The position numbers were made by a program, and so were the translations under genes. From positions 1 to 5,402 of the forward strand of contig DKVK01000077.1 of the NCBI GenBank assembly GCA_002491165.1: DNA of 5,402 bases, read 5' to 3'. The first letter of the stretch is position 1. Every line of letters begins with the position of its first letter. Source of the DNA: Porphyromonadaceae bacterium UBA7180 (lineage in GTDB: Bacteria > Bacteroidota > Bacteroidia > Bacteroidales > Muribaculaceae). Under the pieces are notes generated by a model. The model saw only the letters and a list, made by a program, of their open reading frames with translations, was not told the origin of the DNA and searched no databases. Positions 1 through 4,830 of this stretch are shown here, one piece after another.

Positions 1-13
1 ATACTTATTTTAT

Positions 14-757
14 ATGAAGGCATTCATACTCGCAGCCGGTCTGGGTACCCGGCTGAAACCCTGGACACTGGAACACCCCAAGGCGTTAGTGCCGGTCAAT
101 GGCGTGCCTATGCTTGAAAGGGTAATCCTGCGCCTCAAGGAGCAAGGATTCGATGACATCACCGTCAACGTGCATCACTTCGCCTCCCAGATAAAGGAGT
201 TCCTTGCGGCACACGATTACGGCGTGAGGATAAGAATCAGTGACGAGAGCGACCTTCTTCTCGACACAGGCGGCGGACTGCTCCATGCTGCCGGGATGCT
301 TTTCGAGACTCCGGAACCGGTGCTGATTCATAATGTTGACATACTCAGTGACGCCGACCTACGTGCACTGATGCAGGCGCACGAAAGCACTGACCGTGCC
401 GCTACATTGCTGACGAGCCTCCGCGAATCGTCGCGAAAGCTTGTGGCAGACGCACATGGCAACCTTGCCGGATGGCACAACCTCAACAGCGGGGAATACC
501 GTCCCGCCGGATTCCTACCGGTGGAGGATATGACGGAACAGGCTTTCAGCGGCATCCATGTGGTAGGGCCACAGACAGTGGAGCGTATGCGCCGTGACGG
601 ATGGAAAGAGGTGTTCCCGATAATGGATTTTTACCTCTCGGAGTGTCGCTCATTGCCCATCGGCTGTCATATCAGCAAGACGCTGCATATAATAGACATA
701 GGGAAACCCGACTCGCTGGCGCGAGCCGACGGGTTCCTGCGCTCCATGAATCAGTGA
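14..757 (+). CDS. MurU-like sugar-1-phosphate nucleotidyltransferase (NTP transferase family)
   Basis: A 247-residue cytoplasmic enzyme of the nucleotidyltransferase superfamily, which couples a sugar 1-phosphate to an NTP to give an NDP-sugar and pyrophosphate. The N-terminus carries the nucleotide-binding signature LAAGLGTRL (residues 7-14), followed by PKALVPV (22-28). DTGGGL (84-89) matches the sugar/base-contacting ETGGG loop, and NVDIL (108-112) contains the metal-binding aspartate D110. FSGIHVV (178-184) and IDIGKPDSL (227-235) match the usual C-terminal FSGI and DIGTP segments. Length and motif order resemble MurU (N-acetylmuramate-1-phosphate uridylyltransferase, cell-wall recycling), but the substrate cannot be fixed from sequence; mannose-1-phosphate guanylyltransferase-like activity is the alternative. 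MurU partners a sugar kinase (AmgK) that is often encoded next door; any upstream partner lies outside the window. The ATG at 14 puts the signature in its normal position near the N-terminus. The 3' end overlaps the convergent small gene by 7 bases. Confidence 0.9.
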   Translation: MKAFILAAGLGTRLKPWTLEHPKALVPVNGVPMLERVILRLKEQGFDDITVNVHHFASQIKEFLAAHDYGVRIRISDESDLLLDTGGGLLHAAGMLFETPEPVLIHNVDILSDADLRALMQAHESTDRAATLLTSLRESSRKLVADAHGNLAGWHNLNSGEYRPAGFLPVEDMTEQAFSGIHVVGPQTVERMRRDGWKEVFPIMDFYLSECRSLPIGCHISKTLHIIDIGKPDSLARADGFLRSMNQ

Positions 758-936
758 TTGCGGTCGTGGCGCGCGTAGACGTTCTCTTTGGAGCCGTTAT
801 ACTGGAAGATACAGCCTAAAATAAGAACTAATATTGCCGCGCCGCCCAGCCACCAGACAGTGGCGCCGGATACGAAACAGGACGCAAGGATAAGAACCGA
901 CCCTACGATATAGCAGATAACAGATAGTGTTTTCAT
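751..936 (-). CDS. small two-helix membrane protein of unknown function
   Basis: A 61-residue hypothetical protein. Two hydrophobic stretches (about residues 4-24 and 28-43), separated by a short turn around G25-W30, predict a hairpin inner-membrane protein. The tail (44-61) is polar and charged, ending ENVYARHDRNH. The start ATG at 934-936 is preferred over an upstream in-frame ATG at 1015-1017, because it places the first helix right at the N-terminus and the longer version would translate through two inverted repeats. No domain is recognised. The gene is convergent with the nucleotidyltransferase, and their stop regions overlap by 7 bases. It lies on the same strand as pyrF but 154 bases downstream, beyond a strong hairpin, so it probably has its own weak promoter; I found no clear TTTG/TAnnTTTG pair. 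The transmembrane pattern argues for a real gene, but its small size limits certainty. Confidence 0.62.
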   Translation of the reverse strand: MKTLSVICYIVGSVLILASCFVSGATVWWLGGAAILVLILGCIFQYNGSKENVYARHDRNH

Positions 937-957
937 AGTTTCAAGAATTTGAATTGC

Positions 958-982
958 AGAGGGGAAGATGCCCCTCTTTTTT
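958..982 (+). terminator. intrinsic terminator on the plus strand
   Basis: A perfect 7-bp stem (AGAGGGG at 958-964 with CCCCTCT at 971-977) closes a 6-base loop. It runs directly into a T tract of six (977-982) on the plus strand, the classical intrinsic terminator form. It would end plus-strand transcription arriving from the nucleotidyltransferase 200 bases upstream, after crossing the small minus-strand gene antisense. On the minus strand the hairpin is preceded, not followed, by the homopolymer, so there it would be only a leader hairpin of the small gene. Confidence 0.6.
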
Positions 983-994
983 AAGTTAAGAACA

Positions 995-1033
995 AATCCC
1001 CGCGCCGTGAGGTTCAACTCCGGTGCGGGGATT
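995..1033 (-). terminator. strong GC-rich hairpin, probable prfA-pyrF terminator
   Basis: A 13-bp inverted repeat pairs 995-1007 (AATCCCCGCGCCG) with 1021-1033, with one mismatch that is a G-U pair in plus-strand RNA and an A-C mismatch in minus-strand RNA. A further 3-bp GAG/CTC inner stem sits inside the loop. On the minus strand the hairpin lies about 58 bases after the pyrF stop and is followed by TGTTCTTAAC, a broken T-rich run, so it may act as an imperfect terminator for the prfA-pyrF transcript. On the plus strand no T run follows. Function is inferred from structure and position. Confidence 0.45.
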
Positions 1034-1039
1034 CAGTCA

Positions 1040-1057
1040 TGCAAGGGAAAACTTGCA
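1040..1057 (-). other. short hairpin downstream of pyrF
   Basis: A perfect 6-bp inverted repeat (TGCAAG at 1040-1045, CTTGCA at 1052-1057) has a 6-base loop, GGAAAA on the plus strand. It lies 33 bases after the pyrF stop and just ahead of the stronger hairpin. Neither strand has a T run after it, so it is more likely a 3'-end stabilising element than a terminator, or it has no function. Confidence 0.3.
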
Positions 1058-1090
1058 ATTAGTGATTTATGAGTAAGTGTTTAGCAAATA

Positions 1091-1918
1091 TCAGAAGTTA
1101 TGCTCATCGAGGATGTCGGCCATCTTGCCGGCGAGTTCTTTTGCGGCGGCTGCGGCGGCTTCGGCGAAGTCGCTGCCGTTTGAGGCGTATATGATGCCGC
1201 GCGAGGAGTTGACCAGCAGTCCGCAATCGTCGTTGAAGCCGTAGCGGCACACTTCTTCGAGGCTGCCGCCCTGCGCGCCGACGCCCGGCACAAGGAGGAA
1301 GGAGCGGGGCGCGGCACGGCGTATCTGCTCGAACATGCGGCCCTGAGTTGCGCCGACCACATACATCATCTGCTCCTCGTCGGCCCAATGCTGAGACGTC
1401 TCGATGACGCGGCGCCACAGCGGTGTACCATCGGCATCTTCCATGAACTGGAAGTCGTGCGACCCCGGATTGGAGGTCAGCGCCAGCAGTATCACCCAGC
1501 GCCCCGAGTGGTCCAGGAACGGCTTCACGCTGTCCGAACCCATATATGGCGCTACCGTAACACTGTCGAAATCCATCTTCTCGAAGAAGGTGGTGGCATA
1601 CATTTTTGAGGTGTTGCCTATGTCGCCACGTTTGGCGTCGGCGATGATGAAATGGCGGGGATGGTTTTGGCGGATATAATCCACGGTTTTCTGTAGTGCC
1701 AGCCATCCGTCCACACCGAGCGACTCGTAGAAAGCGATGTTGGGTTTATAAGCCACGCAATAAGGCGCCGTAGCGTCGACAATGGCTTTGTTGAAGGCGA
1801 ACATCGGGTCTTCCTCGCTCAGGAGGTGTTCCGGTATTTTCTTGAGATCCGTGTCGAGGCCCACGCAAAGGAAGGAGCGTGACTCGCGGATATGGTCTAT
1901 GATTTCTTTCCTTGTCAT
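1091..1918 (-). CDS. pyrF: orotidine 5'-phosphate decarboxylase (PyrF, family 2 type)
   Basis: This 275-residue cytoplasmic enzyme catalyses the last step of UMP synthesis, decarboxylating orotidine 5'-monophosphate to UMP. The catalytic signature ADAKRGDIGNT (residues 93-103) carries the Asp-Lys-Asp array D94, K96 and D99. FLCVGLDTD (16-24) is the first strand with its substrate-binding Asp, and YKPNIAFYE (57-65) is the second conserved strand. TSNPG (148-152), PGVGAQGG (211-218) and NSSRGI (237-242) form the phosphate-binding end of the TIM barrel. The length of about 275 and the RSFLCVGLDTD opening fit the longer PyrF family 2 rather than the roughly 230-residue E. coli type. The ATG at 1916-1918 starts 14 bases after the prfA stop, so it is probably cotranscribed with prfA. 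A run of alanines and lysines at 252-261 belongs to the C-terminal helix. No truncation or missing key residue is seen. Confidence 0.97.
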   Translation of the reverse strand: MTRKEIIDHIRESRSFLCVGLDTDLKKIPEHLLSEEDPMFAFNKAIVDATAPYCVAYKPNIAFYESLGVDGWLALQKTVDYIRQNHPRHFIIADAKRGDIGNTSKMYATTFFEKMDFDSVTVAPYMGSDSVKPFLDHSGRWVILLALTSNPGSHDFQFMEDADGTPLWRRVIETSQHWADEEQMMYVVGATQGRMFEQIRRAAPRSFLLVPGVGAQGGSLEEVCRYGFNDDCGLLVNSSRGIIYASNGSDFAEAAAAAAKELAGKMADILDEHNF

Positions 1919-1932
1919 ATCTTTAGGTTATA

Positions 1933-3042
1933 TCAAAGTGCTGAATCTTTCAGTCGTTCGGCGTTTTCGGCCACAGTGAGACGGTCTATCACTTCGCCGA
2001 TGTCGCCGTTCATGAACGCCTGGAGGTTATATTGGGTGAAATTGATGCGGTGGTCGGTGATACGGCCCTGTGGGAAATTGTAGGTGCGGATTTTGGCCGA
2101 GCGGTCGCCGGTGCTTACCATTGTCTTGCGGCGCGATGCGATGTCTTCGAGATACTTTCGGTGCTCCTTTTCATATATAAAGGTACGGAGTCGCGACAGT
2201 GCGCGCTGCTTGTTCTTGGGCTGGTCGCGTGTTTCGGTACACTCGATGAGAATCTCCTCCACCACGCCGGTATTAGGGTTCCGCCAGTTGTAGCGCAGGC
2301 GAACGCCAGACTCCACCTTGTTCACATTCTGGCCGCCGGCACCACCGGAGCGAAAAGTGTCCCATTTGATTTCTCCCTCGTTGATCACCACGTCGAACTC
2401 CTCTGCCTCGGGGAGCACGGCCACGGTTGCCGCCGAGGTGTGGACACGTCCCTGCGTTTCTGTGCTGGGAACGCGCTGCACGCGGTGCACGCCGCTTTCA
2501 TACTTCATCACGCCGTAAACCCCTTCGCCGGTAAGGGAGAAGACAATCTCCTTGAAGCCGCCGGCCGCCCCTTCGGAATAGGAGGAGACGGCGAGCTGCC
2601 AATGGCGCTGTTCGGCGAATTTCTGGTACATGCGGAATAGGTCGCCGGCAAAGAGGGCCGCTTCGTCGCCGCCCGTACCTCCGCGTATTTCCACTATCGC
2701 GTTCTTGGCGTCGTCGGGGTCGGAGGGTATGAGCAGCAGCTTCACCTCCTGTTCTGCATCGGGGATTTGCTTTTCAGCGTCGGCCATTTCCTGACGCGCC
2801 ATCTCGCGCATTTCTTCGTCCTCCTCGCTTTGCAGGAGTTCTTTCGCCTCCTCCACTGTGCCGAGCAGTGAGCGGTAGCGGTCGGTGGCGTCCATGAGCC
2901 TCTGCAACTCGCGGTATTCGCGGGTCAGCTTCACGTAGCGCTGCCGGTCGCCGATTACTGCCGGGTCCGTTATCAACGTGGAGACCTCCTCAAAGCGGGG
3001 ACGCAGTCCCTCGAGACGTTCAAGCAAAGGGTTATTTGACAT
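1933..3042 (-). CDS. prfA: peptide chain release factor 1
   Basis: A 369-residue class I release factor that reads UAA and UAG stop codons on the ribosome and triggers hydrolysis of peptidyl-tRNA. The decoding tripeptide PxT appears as PST (192-194) within HRVQRVPSTETQGR; this, rather than the SPF motif, identifies RF1 instead of RF2. The catalytic GGQ is at 236-238 within SGGAGGQNVNKVESG; its glutamine is the usual target of PrmC methylation. Domain 1 is the helical, acidic N-terminal part (about 1-105). Domains 2-4 follow, with the conserved IRGGTGGDEAALF (119-131) and DRSAKIRTYNFPQGRITDHR (313-332). Length is normal for RF1 and no internal frameshift is seen, which matters because RF2 rather than RF1 is the factor normally autoregulated by frameshifting. 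The gene is first in a two-gene operon with pyrF, and a well-formed promoter lies just upstream. Confidence 0.98.
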   Translation of the reverse strand: MSNNPLLERLEGLRPRFEEVSTLITDPAVIGDRQRYVKLTREYRELQRLMDATDRYRSLLGTVEEAKELLQSEEDEEMREMARQEMADAEKQIPDAEQEVKLLLIPSDPDDAKNAIVEIRGGTGGDEAALFAGDLFRMYQKFAEQRHWQLAVSSYSEGAAGGFKEIVFSLTGEGVYGVMKYESGVHRVQRVPSTETQGRVHTSAATVAVLPEAEEFDVVINEGEIKWDTFRSGGAGGQNVNKVESGVRLRYNWRNPNTGVVEEILIECTETRDQPKNKQRALSRLRTFIYEKEHRKYLEDIASRRKTMVSTGDRSAKIRTYNFPQGRITDHRINFTQYNLQAFMNGDIGEVIDRLTVAENAERLKDSAL

Positions 3043-3064
3043 CTTCGGTATCAGAATTTTACCG

Positions 3065-3096
3065 CGAAGTTAAGAAATAATCCCCATATCTGCAAA
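3065..3096 (-). promoter_or_regulatory. Bacteroidetes-type promoter for prfA-pyrF
   Basis: On the minus strand a TTTG (-33 element, 3096-3093) is followed after exactly 20 bases by TAACTTCG (3072-3065), which differs from the Bacteroidetes -7 consensus TAnnTTTG at one position. Transcription would start near 3058-3061, giving prfA a leader of only about 16-19 bases. Spacing and position support it; no start site has been measured. Confidence 0.7.
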
Positions 3097-3229
3097 CCCC
3101 GATGACGGCGAAAATATTCCACTATCGCGCAAGTAGTTGAATGATAGAGGTATGCGGTGAGGAAAATAAGATGGCGAGAAAAATTCCGTAAGCGATGATG
3201 TGATAAAAATACTGAAAAAGAAAAATTAA
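3097..3229. other. AT-rich spacer between divergent promoters
   Basis: This stretch separates the -33 elements of the two divergent promoters. It has no convincing coding potential, hairpin or repeat. A reading frame on the minus strand across 3051-3284 has no recognisable protein features and spans both promoters, so I treat the region as non-coding. It could hold binding sites for regulators, but no clear dyad was found. Confidence 0.5.
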
Positions 3230-3261
3230 TTTGCATAAATGCGGAGAAAAGTTTAACTTTG
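3230..3261 (+). promoter_or_regulatory. consensus Bacteroidetes promoter for the TonB-domain gene cluster
   Basis: TTTG at 3230-3233 and TAACTTTG at 3254-3261 are separated by 20 bases. Both boxes match the Bacteroidetes sigma factor consensus (TTTG and TAnnTTTG) perfectly. The predicted start near 3265-3268 leaves an untranslated leader of about 85 bases before the ATG at 3353. No comparable promoter was found ahead of the second or third TonB-domain gene, so this one probably drives all three. Confidence 0.8.
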
Positions 3262-3352
3262 CTGACAGAAATAAGCGTAAGCAAATGTCTTTATCATCGG
3301 ATGAGGAAAATCCACTTTAAATTAACCTAAACACTTCGTTAGACTTGGAATT

Positions 3353-4048
3353 ATGAAGAATAGAAAGAATCAGCGGCCGATCGGAACCATAGGGTTCAGC
3401 CGCATCGTGAAACTTGGCGGCGCTGTAGCTTTCGCGTTGCTTTTGTGCTTCGGCTATGCCGAATTTGACGCATCAGCCAAGAAGAGCCGCTCGTCTCGCA
3501 AAACGACTAAGACCGTCCAGACCAAGAAGCACAAGAAAAAACCTCAGAAGAAAACGGCTCAAGAGAATGATTCCGTATGGGACAATACTGTCTCTTTCGG
3601 AGTTGTCAATCAGGAGGGATGTGACGATCCCGACAGATACGTTACCGTTACTGAAACCGTGCAAGTGGTGCCTATTGAGAAGCCGGTGTATGTGCCTGAG
3701 CAACCGAGACCCCAAGAAGCCCGACCCGAGCCCATTTATACCGCCGTTGAAAAGCCTGCTTTGTTTCCCGGCGGCCAAAATGCTCTGAAGGAGTGGTTAA
3801 TCTCCAACCTCCGTTACCCGGAAAGTGCAAAAGCAGCCTGTATTCAAGGACGTGTAATCGTCAAGTTCGTCGTCAACAAAGACGGCTCGATAGAGCAAGC
3901 AAGCGTGGTCAGAAGTATCGATCGGGAATGTGATAAAGAGGCGTTGCGACTGGTTGAGAGGATGCCGAATTGGATTCCCGGTAAAAATAACGGCGTGCCC
4001 GTAAGGTCTTATTTCACTCTTCCGATTTCATTCAAATTAGAGCAGTAA
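3353..4048 (+). CDS. TonB C-terminal domain protein, copy 1 of tandem trio
   Basis: A 231-residue envelope protein of the TonB family. Residues 1-20 are basic. Residues 21-36 form one hydrophobic segment (GGAVAFALLLCFGYA), followed by an A-S-A site at 40-42, which could be cleaved as a signal peptide or kept as a membrane anchor. A lysine/arginine/serine-rich stretch (43-67) and a proline/glutamate-rich stretch (107-137) form a TonB-like periplasmic linker. The C-terminal domain (138-229) starts FPGG and contains YPESAKAACIQGRVIVKF (155-172), NKDGSI, WIPGKNNGVPVRSYF (207-221) and LPISFKL, typical of Bacteroidetes TonB_C domains. TonB passes proton-motive energy from ExbB-ExbD to outer-membrane receptors, but no such partner is visible and the hydrophobic segment lacks the histidine of classical TonB, so a different envelope role is possible. 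The ATG follows the promoter by about 85 bases and lacks a Shine-Dalgarno sequence, as is usual in the phylum. Confidence 0.9.
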   Translation: MKNRKNQRPIGTIGFSRIVKLGGAVAFALLLCFGYAEFDASAKKSRSSRKTTKTVQTKKHKKKPQKKTAQENDSVWDNTVSFGVVNQEGCDDPDRYVTVTETVQVVPIEKPVYVPEQPRPQEARPEPIYTAVEKPALFPGGQNALKEWLISNLRYPESAKAACIQGRVIVKFVVNKDGSIEQASVVRSIDRECDKEALRLVERMPNWIPGKNNGVPVRSYFTLPISFKLEQ

Positions 4049-4062
4049 TCTCGGACAATAAA

Positions 4063-4101
4063 GCCGCGCCATGATAGAAAAATGGCGTTGCCGGCCTCTT
4101 T
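4063..4101 (+). other. intergenic hairpin between TonB-domain copies 1 and 2
   Basis: GCCGCGCCAT (4063-4072) can pair with ATGGCG (4082-4087) and, across a 4-base bulge, with CGGC (4092-4095), enclosing a 9-base loop. It starts 14 bases after the stop of copy 1. The sequence after it, CTCTTTATC, is pyrimidine-rich but has no solid T run, so it would be a leaky terminator or an RNA processing/stability element that could lower expression of the downstream copies. Confidence 0.35.
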
Positions 4102-4143
4102 ATCTCTGTAAGATATGAGATTCCACAAACAGGATTGAAAATC

Positions 4144-4162
4144 GCCGGCTGAAACCACCGGC
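4144..4162 (+). other. GCCGG hairpin in the leader of copy 2
   Basis: A 5-bp stem (GCCGG 4144-4148, CCGGC 4158-4162) with a 9-base loop sits 14 bases ahead of the ATG of copy 2. The related GGCC-rich 3' arm of the preceding hairpin (4090-4096) could compete for pairing. It could tune translation, but the stem is short and may be chance. Confidence 0.25.
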
Positions 4163-4176
4163 CAAAGAAATAGAAA

Positions 4177-4827
4177 ATGAAGAATAACAAGATTTTACAT
4201 CCGATGAGTATCCACGGGATATCCCGCATCGTGAAGACTGGCGCTACAGCGGCTGTCGCGTTGCTGCTGTGCATTGGCTTTGCCGATTTCGACGCCACGG
4301 CCAAGAAGAAAAGGGCAACCGGAAAAGCGAAGACAACGCAGCGCGCCCACAAAAAGAGTAACAGTAGAGAAATTCTTGAGGAAGCTCCTGTCACTTATAT
4401 CCGCATAGTCGACGAAAGCGAAGTGAAACACGAAGTGCTCACGCAGGATGAACAGCAAGAAGACTCTTCTCCGAGAGCGATTGTAAATCAGGAGGGAGAG
4501 TACGAACCGATTTTCAACGACACGGAAGTTCAGGCGCACTTCCCCGGTGGAATACCGTCACTTGTGGATTGGCTCGGAAGTCATCTAACATATCCCGAGG
4601 AAGCATGGAAAAACAACATCCAGGGACGCGTGATAGTCAAATTCATCATCAATACCGACGGCTCCGTCAGTGAAGCTCAGGTTTTGAAAGGCGTTGACAA
4701 AGACCTTGACGCAGAAGCGTTGCGCGTGGTCGGAATGATGCCACGATGGATTCCAGGCAAGAATAACGGAGTACCGGTACGCAGCTATTTTGTCTTACCT
4801 ATTTCCTTCAAAATACCGGAAGAGTAA
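4177..4827 (+). CDS. TonB C-terminal domain protein, copy 2 of tandem trio
   Basis: A 216-residue paralogue of the preceding gene. In the first 50 residues about 28 are identical to copy 1, including SRIVK (16-20), ALLLC (28-32), FDA (38-40) and AKK (42-44), so the export or anchor segment is as conserved as the C-terminus. An A-T-A site (40-42) matches the A-S-A site of copy 1. The linker has a short basic part (43-60) and an acidic part (66-110), without the proline-rich run of copy 1. The TonB_C domain (122-213) begins FPGG and aligns without gaps to copy 1, about 58 of 92 positions identical, with WIPGKNNGVPVRSYF fully conserved. It lies 128 bases after copy 1, with no good promoter of its own, so it is probably in the same operon. 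FKIPEE followed by TAA is a normal end for the domain. Its energy-transducing function is inferred from family only. Confidence 0.9.
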   Translation: MKNNKILHPMSIHGISRIVKTGATAAVALLLCIGFADFDATAKKKRATGKAKTTQRAHKKSNSREILEEAPVTYIRIVDESEVKHEVLTQDEQQEDSSPRAIVNQEGEYEPIFNDTEVQAHFPGGIPSLVDWLGSHLTYPEEAWKNNIQGRVIVKFIINTDGSVSEAQVLKGVDKDLDAEALRVVGMMPRWIPGKNNGVPVRSYFVLPISFKIPEE

Positions 4828-4830
4828 GCT

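Noticed and set aside
1104..1706. A 200-residue minus-strand frame overlapping pyrF
   Set aside because: It has low-complexity arginine-rich composition in another frame of pyrF, whose motifs are complete.
2032..2640. A 202-residue plus-strand reading frame opposite prfA
   Set aside because: It lies entirely antisense to an unmistakable prfA and shows no protein features; it is a shadow of a high-GC codon pattern.
3051..3284. A 77-residue minus-strand frame upstream of prfA
   Set aside because: It spans both promoters, has no recognisable domain, and its composition looks like translated AT-rich spacer.
3440..3455. Possible lipoprotein box around LLLC in copies 1 and 2
   Set aside because: The residue before the cysteine is leucine rather than alanine, glycine or serine, and an A-x-A site follows; a normal signal peptide or anchor fits better.
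4101..4108. TATCTCTG as a -7 box for copy 2
   Set aside because: It has one mismatch to the consensus and no TTTG at the required distance upstream.
4032..4394. A 120-residue hydrophobic minus-strand frame opposite copy 2
   Set aside because: Its hydrophobic look comes from reading the complement of a lysine-rich and signal-coding region; copy 2 is clearly the real gene.
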